Shown: positions 22,000 to 35,530 of the stretch, piece after piece
Position numbering within the stretch: position 1 is the first letter of the stretch
Layout: every line of letters begins with the position of its first letter
Source of the DNA: Cristatella mucedo
Lineage: Eukaryota; Bryozoa; Phylactolaemata; Cristatellidae
Length of the DNA stretch: 64,000 nt
Reading direction: 5' to 3'
NCBI GenBank assembly: GCA_009760855.2
Contig: WPIO01000013.1
Span: 5,726,001 to 5,790,000, forward strand
The notes under the pieces: generated by a model
Seen by the model: only the letters and a program-made list of their open reading frames with translations
Database searches by the model: none
What the model was told of the DNA's origin: nothing
Made by a program: the position numbers and the translations under genes

Positions 22000-24170
22000 C
22001 GCCACTATTCGTCTCGCATTGGCTAAGACTAGCGCCTTCAAGAGCGCTGCGTATGCGGCCAAGATCTTTCCGAACGGGAAAGCCGCGCGCCACGCTTGCC
22101 ACGGCCAGCGTCCCGCACGTCGACGCGGCCTCAGCGCCATCGCTTCCGGGGTCCAGGAGGGAGAGCGGCCATTTTTTTCTGCATTGCCGCTGTCGCGCAC
22201 CAGCGGCCGTGCGCTGTTGACGGATGCTCGAGCGACCAACAGTTTAAGGCCAGGCGCCGAAAATGGCGGCGGCGACCGGCCAACGTGGCCCAGGCGGTGG
22301 CGTGCGATGGCGACGCCCGACGACAGTGCGGCGATGGCTGCGCCGCGAGCGGGGCGCCGCGAGAATCGCACGCATCGCACAGACTCCGGCCGCCGCACCC
22401 GGCGGTCCTCGTCAAACGGTCGCGCGGCGCGCGCCGAAACCGCGGACGGCGCGGCGCCCAACGGCGACGGGCGGCGGCAGCCCACCGCCGCACGCCGATG
22501 CTGCGGCGGCGGCCGCCGCCGCTGCTTCCGATGCCGCCGCAGCCATTGACGTCGGGCTTCTAGAAATTTCGTCGGCTGACTGAGCTGCACTTCGACGAAG
22601 CTGCGCGTTTTCCGCCGGAGGCCAGTCGCGGAGAGCGGCGGCGGCGGCACCCGCGTCGGCGGCGCTGGCTCGCCCGCGTCGGCGGCGCGCATGCGCGCAC
22701 TCGCCGCGCCCGCGCTCCTCTGGCTCATCGCAGCCCTTTCATCTGCGATTCATTACGGACGCATTGTACCGAGCGCGCTCGGTCGTAAATACCTTTTCAA
22801 GTGCCCAAGATTGCGGGCCGGTCGAGCGCCGTCGATGTCCTTTCCAGCAGCGCCGCGCCGCTCGCCTTTGTGTAATCGCGCCATGTGTCGAAAATTAACC
22901 GCGAATTTCTAGGCTAGGATTTAATTTGAGGGCGTAGCGCGGCCGATTGCTTTTCAATGGGCCCATTCGCGGCTCGCAAAACGATAGGCTGATTCAATTT
23001 GCCGCGGTCGCTGATTATGTGCTTCCCATTATCGCCGGATCAAAGGGAGTCATGCGCTCCTACACTTTCGCAACTCTAACAGGTCCTATCAAAGGGCGCA
23101 CTGCGGGAAATGTCTCGCAAAGCGGAACCAGCTGCGAGGTCGCGGGTTCGGCGGAAAATCAGGGGACCGATTTCGCGATTGATTGCGGCAATTAGCGAAA
23201 TAGGATTGTCCCAGAGCGAGGAATGCCTTCCAATCGCGCACGTCGTCGAGCCGAGGGGCGAACGCTGCGGCGGCGGCCGCAGCGTTCGTCCCTCGGCCGC
23301 CGCCGCAGCCTGGCGAAGGTTCGCCGCCGACCGTGCGAGATCCGAGCCGCTACGGATCCGGGTGCTCGAGCGAGCGAGCGAGCGAGCGCTCGCTCGCTCG
23401 GAGGCAAGAGTTCAAGGCTGCAGCCCTGCAGCCGTTACCTGTCACGTCACGGCTATCGCCCTCTCTCCGCTCGGCTCGAGCGCAGAGACTTCCACCCGGA
23501 GCAGCCACCCGTAAACCTTTCGCATTCTATACCCATCGGCCTCAATCGAAGTCAGCGTGGCGCTTCGATCTCGCTACGACTTCCGCGCCTGACCTGCAAA
23601 GCCGGTTCCGTTTCGTCGGCCTCCAGGCGCCTTCGTTCTCTCAGCGAAGCTAACCGACCGCCCTTTTTTGCCGTTGCCTACAGATCGCAGACATTCGTAC
23701 GTACAGATAGCTCCTCGACCGCGGAGCTCGCTTTGACGATCGTCGGATGCAGAAGGCCGGACTCCTCACCTTCTCCCCCCCCCCGGCTCTTTCTGCGACG
23801 TCGCTTTGCAGCAGTCCTTTGCGGTCGCTTCTTGGCCGCGTCATTTGAACGCGCGAACACCTGCATTATGCCACGCCCCGAAGACTCGCTATGCCGCGCA
23901 GCAGTAGCCGAGCCGTAATTCTGCTAGTGCTGCGCAGGAAACGCGCGAATAAGCGTCCGTGTATAAAAGATCCCGGCCATACCATGTGGCATAGTGTGGG
24001 CAGGCGTTGGCAAAAAAGCCACAGGCCGGCGGGTGTGAGTGAAGATGAAGACGCTGCTGGCATTCTCCATCGCAAATAACTGCCAATCGTTTTTTTGGAA
24101 CGCGCGTTTGCAGGCGCGCGCTTGCGCATGGATCGCCGCTGTACAGAGATTGGGTTCCTTTCGCAGCGCC
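22000..24170. other. CpG-rich block without recognised gene
   Basis: Strongly CpG-rich to about 23500. Long overlapping frames (for example 21853-22728 minus) are Arg/Ala-rich and look like shadows of base composition. Contains the hairpin at 23251-23296 and a 26-base perfect palindrome of CGAG units at 23375-23400. Confidence 0.5.
23251..23296. repeat. GC-rich inverted repeat, 20-bp stem, 6-base loop
   Basis: Left arm CCGAGGGGCGAACGCTGCGG (23251-23270) pairs with 23277-23296 with one mismatch across a CGGCGG loop. Confidence 0.9.
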
Positions 24171-24174
24171 ACCA

Positions 24175-24410
24175 GCTCCCGCTGCTGCCGACAATGGCGC
24201 ATCTTTTCCAGCCGCCCTGAGCGGTTACCTCCACGCTGCCCACTACCTCAACTGCTCTCACGACTTATTATTGCGTGACGCGGAGTCTGTTGGCAACCGA
24301 ATGAGTACCAAAAGCCGCTTAGGCTTTGAGTGCGCTCTACAAAACTTTCTTGCGTAGCACCTGCACAGTCTTTGTGGCTTTGTGGAGTTACAGGAATGAC
24401 GGAGATACAC
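24175..24410 (+). mobile_element. LINE-B 3' end
   Basis: Plus-strand text CTGCCGACAATGGCGCATCT, CACTACCTCAACTGCTCTCA, GTACCAAAAGCCGCTTAGGC, and TTTGTGGAGTTACAGGAATG matches other LINE-B copies (for example 50265-50490). 5'-truncated, with a short CA-rich end. Confidence 0.88.
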
Positions 24411-25512
24411 ACGCACGCACAAAGAAGCACCTGTGTGGACTTCCGCAGGCAGTATCTCAGCAGACAGTCAGAGGGCGCTAACTTTCAGCTTGTGCATTAA
24501 TGTGCAGGCTGCTTGGCTGTCGAAGCCGCTGTCGGAAATGGAGGCTAGCATCGTGTGAGGGCCTATAAAACCACCGTCGCCGCTGGTCGTCGCGCGAGTA
24601 TAGCGAATAAAAGCTGAAGGCGTTGTTTCATCTCTGTCCCACGAGAGTCAATGTAGCGCTACCAGCGCACGGTCAGCAAGCAGAGCGAGCTTTCGCATCT
24701 CGCGTGGTCCTTCGAGAGCAGTTTTTCCAATTGCAGTTGCTAATTACCGGCTTGTAACAATAAACGACTGGACGCATTTTCTCGACATGCAGACGAGGCA
24801 TGCCCAGAATTTCAAAATATTGAACGACATCGTGCGGCGACCGATGTGCGGCGACGCCGGAAGTGCGCCAATGCGGTATTACCAACTTCAGCAAGCGCAC
24901 TTGGACTAATTCAGGATTTTCATAGTCACTTTACCAGTTCACTATGCGAATCGCCGGCGTTCATTGCACATGCAAAAAGCTCCCAAAACAGAAGCTGTTG
25001 AGCACTTCTTCCGCCATTCCCAGGCCAGCACTTCCGCGATGCCCGAGCCTGCTTTCGGGCAAGGACGCGCGCGCCTTTCTTAGCTCCACAAACAGCACGC
25101 CTCGGTAAGAGAACGGTGCGCAAGTACTTGCGGAAGCGGCGAGCTGCTGGACACGAAATCCCGCCGCCGTCGCCGCCGCCGCCGCGCGAGGCAGAGGTTC
25201 CGCGGCCGAATTGCTAAGATCGTCTCTAACCGCCGCCGTCTATTTCCGGCGCTGCTACTCGTCTGCGCCAAGCTCAACTAGCAACTTCGTATTGCACGAC
25301 CCGTGCACGGCTCATGTACTTAGGATGCGCCAGCAACACTTCGCGGCAAGCCGCAAGCGCGTTATCGAGACAAACTTTGCCATGTTCCGCCCAGATCAGT
25401 TGAAACTGCCCCAGCGGTACCGCAAATCTCTTGCAGCTTCACTGAGTGCTATTTTGGTATCAATTCTCTCTAATAAAATGAAAATAATATTAGTAACAAT
25501 GAAGTATTTTCA
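24411..25512. other. Intergenic stretch, nothing recognised
   Basis: No gene or repeat family recognised; a CpG-rich patch is present near 25040-25270. Confidence 0.4.
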
Positions 25513-25562
25513 TTGCACCCGAAGAGAACTGAATCTCTCTCTAGGCACTCTGAATATACAGG
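25513..25562 (-). mobile_element. LINE-A or SINE-2 tail fragment
   Basis: TTGCACCCGAAGAGAACTGA and ATCTCTCTCTAGGCACTCTG are a diverged reverse complement of the shared LINE-A/SINE-2 3' hairpin. Too short to say which family. Confidence 0.6.
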
Positions 25563-26140
25563 AGTAAGGAAGCGTGTCAATTGGTATACTGATTGCATGT
25601 GGAATTGCAGCGGCAAGCGCACAATCGCCAGGAAACCCGATAGTCACCCTGGACGAAGGGGCTACTCGGAATTCAAGGCCTAAACAGGAGCCGAGGTCTT
25701 GGGTCAATAGGGATCCAGCGAAGCAAAGAGGGGGAGTCTGAACTGTAGCAGCATTGGAGCAGTCGGACGTCGCTCCTTCCTGCAAAATCGGTTGGGTCTT
25801 TAGCCCCTCGGCCCACTGAGCCGGATGCGCTGTCTTGCGACGCCTCGTCACGCGGCAATTATTCCGCGATCGCCGGCTTGCGCCGAGCGTGGGCAGGAGG
25901 GTTACCGTGGAGGGCAGCTACCGAATCGGCTCTCGGCTATTAAGCCAGGTCCGCCGCACGAAACGCTCTGGCACTGCTGTTGCAACTCGAGCGAGTTTAA
26001 AACTTCACGCAGACCTCTACGATGTTCTTTGGCTGAACGTCGGGCGGGATCGAATCGGTCAGGGCGAGGCAGATTACACCTCCGCGACCGAAACTTGGGC
26101 TGTCGCTATGACTTCCGGTTCCGTCCGGCCGTCTTTCTTA
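25563..26140. other. Intergenic stretch, nothing recognised
   Basis: No coding or repeat signal recognised between the tail fragment and the (CT)n tract. Confidence 0.4.
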
Positions 26141-26141
26141 G

Positions 26142-26208
<67 letters not shown>
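26141..26208. repeat. (CT)n microsatellite
   Basis: About 65 bases of CT units. A shorter (GA)n tract follows at about 26740-26772. Confidence 0.96.
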
Positions 26209-26210
<2 letters not shown>

Positions 26211-26737
26211 CTGAGTCCCGCCACCTCGAAACCATTTCACCACGTCTCTCAGTCAGTTTCGAAATACCGGTCAAGACGTCGGTCCTCGACCGCAATGGCT
26301 GCATTCATCCTCGGATTTCCTCAGCAGTTCGCACAACGTGGATGGAGGCTGTTCAGTAATCGAAGGGGGCGTGCTACTGTCAGGAAACTAGCATCAACGG
26401 CGAGTTTTCAGCCTTTCGCGTCAGAGCGGGTACCCAGCGATTGAGTTATCCCACCCAGTCGCTTTCGGAGCCACGCGCGACGGCACAGCGGGAGCAGCGC
26501 GCACGCGCGTTCGCTCGGCGAGCTCTGGCGTCCGGGCTGTGCACACCAAAGAGCTCCACCCAAGCCGCCGACCGCTAATCCGAGAGGCCTTTACGCGCGC
26601 GCGCCGAGCCTGCCGCGCGGAAGCGAGCCGCGGCGGCCGGTGCGCGGGCGCGCGGGCCGGCCTCGAGCTCCGCTGCGAGCGCCTTCGACGCCTGGCTGGG
26701 TGCGCGAGGGTCGAACGGAAGTCCGACGACGGCAACA

Positions 26738-26771
<34 letters not shown>

Positions 26772-27324
26772 CGAGACTTGGTCGGCCGAGCGCGGTCTGC
26801 CGCCAGCGGTTTCCCAGCCATTTCGTGCTTCGGCGAGCGCGCACAGTCAAAGGCAATCTCATCCGGCTCATCAAAGGGCGGCTTTTCACTCGAAGGCGTG
26901 CTCGCCGCGTCCATCCTGCGCGCGGCTCTCCTTTATTCCGCGTGCGCCATGTTTTGGTCTCCTGACGCAGCTCGTCCGACGGCACAAAAGGCGCGGTCGC
27001 CTGCCTCAGCGTCGCCGCGGAGCGCACCGGCGTTCGCGTCAGCCGCTGCCGCTTCTCGCCCGCCAGCCGCCGCGCGGCGCGTCGAGCGCCGAGTGGCCCC
27101 GACCGCTGCCTCGCCTTCGCTCCGCTCGTACGCCTTAGACGTGCGAGCGGAGAGCGACGGACGGCGGCGGCGGCGGCGATTGATAGAGGGGGCGACTCGC
27201 TCGGTTCGCGGCACCCAGCCGCGCGCCGAGCTGCCGCGGCGGCGTCGCTTCGCTCTAATCGACGCAGGATCGCGGGCGCTAATAAGCGGTCTCGGGCGCT
27301 CCTATTCGAGCGAGCGAGGAAAAT

Positions 27325-27420
27325 CGATTCATTTAGTTTGCATTATAGCGAGAAATAATTGTAAGTAGTTGTTGCTAATTATGTCAATTATTTATACTAA
27401 TTTCCCCGGTGCAAAGAGCC
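27325..27420. promoter_or_regulatory. TAAT-rich block upstream of NKX1
   Basis: An AT-rich island in GC-rich DNA 300-390 bases before the NKX1 ATG. It contains GAAATAATTG, GCTAATTATGTC and TCAATTATTTATACTAATTT, that is several TAAT homeodomain cores and a TATTTATA word that could serve as a TATA element. The function is inference. Confidence 0.4.
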
Positions 27421-27713
27421 CTGAGAAGCGTCTACTATTTGCAGCGCTGAACCCTTTGATGAAAGCAAGTTAACGCCAATCAGAAAAGGATAGTATCAAT
27501 CGCGCTGTTTATCGCGCTCCGCTGCGCTCCGGCAACGCCCACCGCGCGCGGCCCACAGGGCGCTCGCCGCCAATCGGAGCGCGCCGCTGGTCGCGCGGCC
27601 GCACGCACGTTAATTTCGGGCAGTCGAGAGCGGCAATAAAGCTAATTGGCAAAGATTCGCCGGCTCAGTTGACTGGGAGGAAGCAGTGCGTGCGCACGGT
27701 TTCTCCTTTCGCT

Positions 27714-29604
<1,891 letters not shown>

Positions 29605-30423
29605 GCGTCGTCGCTGCCTGCTCTGCAGGCAGTAGCAGCCGACGTCATCGGCAGAACGAGGTATAACCACAGGCAGGCCACGGGCGCACCGCAGCGGGTT
29701 TGGGGCGGCCGGCGGCGGCGGCGGCCATCGATCAAGAGGCCACCGATCAATCCGTCCGTTTCTCACCGAACTCGGCATTCCGAAACCGGAAGTGACGAGC
29801 TCACCGCCAGCACCCCCCCCCCCCGTAGCCGGCCGCTTCGCGGCTCTCTTTGGCGACACGAACGGCAGACTGCTGCTGCTGCGGGACGCGACAACGAACA
29901 GCGACGGCGACAGTTGCCCACATTCCTCGCGGCTCATCCGTCCGTCCGTCTGCAGCTGCGGCGAAGAGTAAACGCACAGCCGGTCGCCGCCGGTGGCCTG
30001 TCGCTCTCTCCGCCGCCGCGGGCGCCGCCGAGCGCGCGCCTCCGACCGAGCGTTCACGCTATCGAAAGGCGACCCGACGTCGCGAAGCTTAGCAGCCGAC
30101 GCCGGCGGATCCAGCAGCCGTCGGTCAGCAACAACCGACCGCCTTTTCAGTCACCGCCGGCCAGGCGGTCGCTTGGCGAGGAGGAAGTGACGCAATGCGC
30201 CCGCGTTCGTCCGAGTCCGACGCTCCACTTGGTCTCGGGTCTAGAGCGGCCGCCATCTTCTAGCGGCGGCGACAGTGCGGCTCGGCGTGCTGTGCGGTGG
30301 CGTACAGAATAACGACGGACAGCGAGACCTGAAAATGTCTCGAAAAGACCACCATCTACTGACTCGCGCTGCGAGTAAAGTCGCTGAGCGGCTTGCAGTT
30401 TTTTTTAACTATTTTTATTATAC

Positions 30424-30429
30424 AATAAA
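30424..30429 (+). other. Candidate polyadenylation signal of NKX1
   Basis: AATAAA in TATACAATAAAAAGCC, the first canonical hexamer I find after the stop codon, implying a 3' UTR of roughly 0.85 kb. Confidence 0.5.
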
Positions 30430-31495
30430 AAGCCGCTTCATCGGACTTCTTCGTGATCTGCGAACACTTTCGCTCGTGCGGCTCTGCTGCAGTGACAGCG
30501 AGTCGCTAGCAGTCACTCGCTTGCACCGCCGTCGCTTGCGGTAAAAATGAGGAGAGAAAGAGATGGAAAAGCGGTGCGTTGCGTGGCGTTGCCCAACGTG
30601 GGCGCGCTCGCGCTTGCCGCAAGCGCGAGCGCGAGGACGACAGCAGCACCACCCACTGGTCGCCCTGCTTGTATTCGACGCTCGCCGTGCACTAGACGCA
30701 TTCGGTCGACCTCGGAAGCGAAAGCGCCGACTCTTTGTGCGGCAATAGGCTTATCGGGCCGCGGTATCTTCTTGTTCGCCGGGCGACAGACTCAGTCAGC
30801 CAAAGGCCTCCTATTCACAATTTGCCCGCTCTTTCGCTGCCACTCGGCGGTCAACCCTGCGGTAGCCATTTTCCCTTTTTCTTTTCCGCTGCCGCAGCTA
30901 GTCTCGTTTGGCAGACCGCCATTCGGTTGCATTGCAGGTCATGGCCGGCGTAGCGGGATAGCTACACGCTTTCAGAATCGGCCATGGCGTACAACAACTC
31001 TCGCGCGGCTCCGAGTCTGGAGCACAACTCAGCTCAGCTGCTATGGCGCATGGCACTAGCTGACTGCTTATTATTACTTATTCAGTCGCAGCGCTCCGCT
31101 CTCTTCGGGCGCCGCAGCCCGGCGCTAGCTCCGGGCGGCCCCGCGCGGCGGCGGCGGCTCCGAGCGCTCCGGGCTGCGGCGCCGCGAAGAGGGCGCAGCG
31201 CTGCTGCGACTGAGTTCGAGATGTTCGCGGCGCGCGCCGGATGCTGAGCTGTGCGGCGGCGGCGGCGGCGGCGCTGCCTCGGGCGCCGCTTCCTTTCCTC
31301 GATTCGCCGACTGCAAAGCGGCGCAGAAGCCGCGCGAGGCAGCGTGGGCTAACTGCGCGGCGCCGCGCCAGCCTCGCGCCGCCGCCCGCCCGAGTGCACG
31401 GTCGTGGCTCCGCGCGAGCTCCGGGAGCAAGAGGTCAGCAAGGGGTCAGCATTTCGATGCTCGGCTGCTGCTAGGAGCGCCACTCTTTCTTCTCC
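30430..31495. other. GC-rich downstream flank of NKX1
   Basis: No gene recognised; ends in a C/T-rich stretch into which the LINE-A element appears to be inserted. Confidence 0.45.
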
Positions 31496-31499
31496 TCCT

Positions 31500-33890
31500 C
31501 CTCCCCATCTTCCTCCCCTCCCTTCTTCTACTCCTGACATCGATGCTGTCCGTGCGAGCATATCTGCTTCACCTTTGCTGCTCAGTCCTTCCTCCGATCT
31601 GTCATCACTGGTAGATTGCTACAACACGACACTAGCTGACACGCTCGACGAGTTTGCACCTTTGACAAAGCGCACTGTGCGCCCCCGCCCAGACGGCCTA
31701 TGGTTTACCACAGACATTAAACTAGCCAAGTCTACTAAACGAAAGCTTGAAAAGGCATACAAAAGATCCGGACTAACTGTCCATCGACAGGCATATGAAG
31801 ACTACTGTAGGTCGTACCAATCGATCCTAGCAAAGGCTAAGTCTAGCTTCTATAGAAACATTGTTGAATCACAGATGCACAATCCAAAAATGCTGATGTC
31901 GACAATAAACCATCTCCTCAACCGTTCCCAGGTTAGCTCGTTACCTGATGATCCTTGTGATGATCTAGCCGATCGCTTCTCTCGATTCTTTGTGCAGAAG
32001 ATAGACAAGATCAGGGAATCCATCCCTGCGATGACAACCTTCCCACTAGAATGCTGTTCCTCGGTTCCTGGCTGCGCCTCAATGTCTGCATTTAAACAGG
32101 TCACTAGTGATGTAGTCCTAAAGCTCGTATCTCAATCAAAGAAGACAACAAGTCCACTGGACCCTATTCCCACTGTCCTGCTCCTACGTTGCATTGATCT
32201 GCTGCTGCCATGCATAACCAACATCATTAATATGTCATTAGCCTCAGGTCAGGTCCCAGCACCTTTCAAAAAAGCTGTAGTCAGGCCACTTCTCAAGAAA
32301 GCTACACTAGACCAAGAGAACTTCAGCAACTACCGCCCAGTCTCCCTTCTACCATTCCTATCAAAGACACTGGAACGGGTCGTGGCAGACCAGCTGAACT
32401 CGTATATCGAAACCTCACACCTTGCTAGTAAGTTCCAGTCTGGCTTTAGAGCTAATCACTCCACAGAGTCAGCATTGCTTCGGGTATACAACGACCTACT
32501 TAGGAATGCAGACATGGGCAGAGTGTCTCTTCTTGTTTTGCTCGATCTTTCGGCAGCTTTTGATACCATCGATCACAAAGTACTTCTAGAGCGCCTCTCA
32601 TCTCGCCTGGGCATCACTGGCACTGCTCTGCAGTGGTTCAGGTCCTATCTCAGTGGGAGACTCCAGAGTGTTGACGTGAATGGACAAAGATCATCTGAAG
32701 TACCTCTAAAATATGGAGTACCTCAGGGCTCTGTGCTAGGTCCGGTCCTTTTCACCGCTTATACTCTCCCTCTCGCTGATGTGATTGCCAAGCACAATCT
32801 AGGCTTTCACTTCTATGCGGATGACACTCAGTTGTACCTTTGCTTTGATCCCTCCCAGCCTTCGAGCACCTCAAATTCTCTCAACTCACTTGCTGCATGC
32901 ATTGATGACATCCGATCATGGATGGCAGCAAATTTTCTAAAACTAAACGATGATAAAACTAACTTACTAGTTATGGGCAAACCTAGTGTTATTCAGAAAT
33001 TGGAAAGGCCGACTTTCAAAATTGGCTCTGCCAGCATATCTTCAGTTGCATCAGCTCGAAATCTAGGTGTCATATTCCAAAGCGACCTCTCGTTAGACGA
33101 CCATATCAGCTCCACAGTCAAATCCGCCTATTTTCAGCTTCATAACATTGCTAAAATTAGGGCTTGTTTAGATAAGGATACCACGTCCAAGTTGGTCCAT
33201 GCATTCGTGACATCTCGTCTCGACTTCTGCAACTCACTGCTTACTGGCCTACCAGCATGTGCGATCAGGCGATTGCAGCTGGTGCAAAACTCTGCAGCTA
33301 GGCTTGTCTGTCGTGAGCGTCGCAGTTGCCACATTACTCCACTTCTCGCCGACCTGCACTGGTTACCAGTCAAGCAACGGATTGACTTCAAGGTTTTGTC
33401 GCTCACTTTTAGGTCTCTTCATTCTATGGCTCCAGCCTATCTTTCAGAGATACTACCCCATCAGGCAAAGCATCGTACCACTCGCTTTTCGGAATCCAAC
33501 AGTCTAGAAATACCTCGTACAAACCTTAAATCCTTTGGAGACCGTGCATTTAGCTCGTATGCTCCCACAGCCTGGAACTCCCTCCCGACCTGCATCAGAA
33601 CATCCCCTGACCTGACCACATTTAAAAGAAACTTAAAAACGTACCTATTTAGGACAGCATTTAGTGGGACCTTGTGATTCGTCCTCGATGTACTTATGCG
33701 TGCTGACACTGTTCATGCTGCCACTAACCACATTTGCATGCTGACCCAGTGCATGTAACCCCTAACCATGTTATTCATTTTGTTTGTTTTTCAAGCATGA
33801 TTTTACTTACTATTCTATTGCGTATCACTTTGCAGCAAATGTAAAGCGCCTAGAAAGAGATTAAGTTCTCTGAGGGCGCTTTATCAAGTG

Positions 33891-33922
<32 letters not shown>
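31500..33922 (+). mobile_element. LINE-A: 5'-truncated CR1/L2-like retrotransposon with long open RT frame
   Basis: An uninterrupted frame runs through 33677; element-like protein begins near 31510-31540 (DIDAVRASIS), so roughly 710 codons are element-derived. Reading order: the post-endonuclease linker (AKSSFYRNIVESQMHNPK), then reverse transcriptase with NYRPVSLLPFLSKTLE (about 32330), LLDLSAAFDTIDHK (about 32540), YGVPQGSVLGPVLF (about 32715), the catalytic FYADDTQLY (about 32810), and the C-terminal block with SARLV/RHITPLL-type and AWNSLP motifs. A 3' UTR of about 200 bases ends in a stem-loop (33843-33882) and an (ATT)n tail (33892-33922). The endonuclease is missing by 5' truncation, so this copy is not autonomous. 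C/T-rich sequence flanks both ends and may include a target-site duplication. Confidence 0.95.
33843..33882 (+). other. LINE-A 3' stem-loop
   Basis: Outer stem AAAGCGCC (33843-33850) with GGCGCTTT (33875-33882); inner stem AGAGA (33856-33860) with TCTCT (33867-33871) around TTAAGT. The same structure recurs at the ends of other LINE-A copies and of SINE-2. Confidence 0.85.
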
Positions 33923-33923
<1 letters not shown>

Positions 33924-35294
33924 TCCTCCTCTCCTCCACATTCTCTTCCTCCTCGTCCCCCTGATCGGCTGCAATAAGCCGACGGTGACCGCCTGTCCGG
34001 GTACCTGCGAGATCGCGCTGCAGCGTTGGGAGTCGGCGTTCAAGTAGGGGGCCAGACCTCCTGTAATGCACTAAATATATCCCCATTAGCAAGCTGCATG
34101 TGAGATCTAAGCCTGGGATTACCGTAAATGCGGTTTCCAATAATCATAATTCAGGAATAGTATTAACAAGAAATCCCTAAGAGAATCGCTCGAGAGGAAG
34201 CTAGTCAATTGCTTGGTTAGCATAAGCACAATTTCTGCACCCGCAAGCGCGCAAGAACGACTCGCGCGGACGGAGTACAGACTGACAAACTAGCGAGAGC
34301 CGCAAATAAACTCTAGCCATCAACTCGTGCTCGTATCGGTTCATCAACGGATATCGGTTATCGGCGCTCTGGCAGCTGCACAGCTCGACCGCGTGCGACG
34401 AGGTTACTGACGCTCGCGGTGGCTCTGCAGCTTCCTTCGCGTCCTTCGCACAAAGAGGAACGCTCGCTACCCGGCTGCACATCGTGCAGCCGCCATCGAC
34501 CGGCGCGGGCGGATTTAGCGTCTCGAAGCCTGCATGCGCCGCCGTACTACGTTCGGGCTCCGAGCATTCTGCAGCTCAAAGGAAACCGAGGCCAAAGCCG
34601 AGGACCGGTAGTAAAAAAAAAGAGCCCCATTCACTTAGCGGTCGGTCGAGGATGTGGCTTTCACCACCCACCGCTGCAGCTGCAGCAGGAAATGAAGGAT
34701 TACGCGCCGCTGCAGGAGTTGAATCCGCGGCAATGAAAGGGCAATGAAGCGTGTCCCCGGGGTAAGGCAGAGGGGAGGGGAGGGGGGGGGGCGACGTAGC
34801 GCCAACGGTGGCAATGGCGATATTCCGCAGCCCTCTTGAAACGGGCCTTCGCGGCCGCCGCCCGGGCTTCCCGCGGCGCAGAGGCCTCTGGTCTCGACGG
34901 CCGCTAGCGGCGTGCGCTCGCCGGGCCACAAAGAAAGCCGTTCGGCCAGGGGCGGGGCACTGCGCTGCTCCCCCGCCAGCGCAGCCGGTCTGCGGCGGCA
35001 GCAGCAGGTGGCTCACCTCGCTGCTCTTTGTAGTTTTTTTTTGGGTACCGCCGCAGCAGGTCGGCTTGCACTTGCCGTACCTCAGCGTCTGTCGGCAGCT
35101 GAGTTACCAGGTGGTCGAGCGCGTGACGATCGCGCAGGCAGCGCGAGAGCGGCGGCGCCTGCGGGCCAGCGCAGTGACGCCGGCGCCAGTCGGCGCCGCG
35201 CCGCTTGCTGATCCGCGAGCGGTTCGCGAGAGAGAGCGGGTTTGAGAGCGAGCGCTTAAACGGGGTGGGCGGAAGAAGGAGGAGAGGAGAGTGT

Positions 35295-35298
<4 letters not shown>
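33923..35298. other. Intergenic, CpG-rich from about 34400
   Basis: No gene recognised. GC-rich frames here have no family similarity. Confidence 0.45.

Positions 35299-35356
<58 letters not shown>
35299..35356. repeat. (GA)n microsatellite
   Basis: About 57 bases of GA units, followed by G/A-rich sequence to about 35430. Confidence 0.96.
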
Positions 35357-35358
<2 letters not shown>

Positions 35359-35458
35359 GGGGAAGGAGAAGAAGAGGAACGGAAGGCGGATTAGAGGGAG
35401 AAGGAGTTGCAGGGAGGCAGGCAGGCAGACGGAGGGTCGATCGTGGTTCCTTCGCTGC

Positions 35459-35530
35459 AATTGTAAAGCGCCTAGAAAGAGATCGAGCTCTCCGAGAGCG
35501 CTTTATACAATGTATCATTATGATTATATT
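35459..35530 (+). mobile_element. LINE-A 3' tail
   Basis: AATTGTAAAGCGCCTAGAAA, AGATCGAGCTCTCCGAGAGC and GCTTTATACAATGTATCATT: the 3' hairpin with its inner stem still paired (GAGATCGAGCTCTC) and a degraded ATT tail. Confidence 0.9.

Noticed and set aside
21853-22728. 291-codon minus-strand frame in a CpG-rich block
   Set aside because: Arg/Ala/Pro-rich in a region with overlapping long frames on both strands; no domain or family resemblance.
31404-33677. Treating the long RT frame as a host gene or a retrovirus
   Set aside because: Motif order, ATT tail, 3' hairpin and many partial copies identify a non-LTR retrotransposon; there are no LTRs, protease, integrase or envelope.
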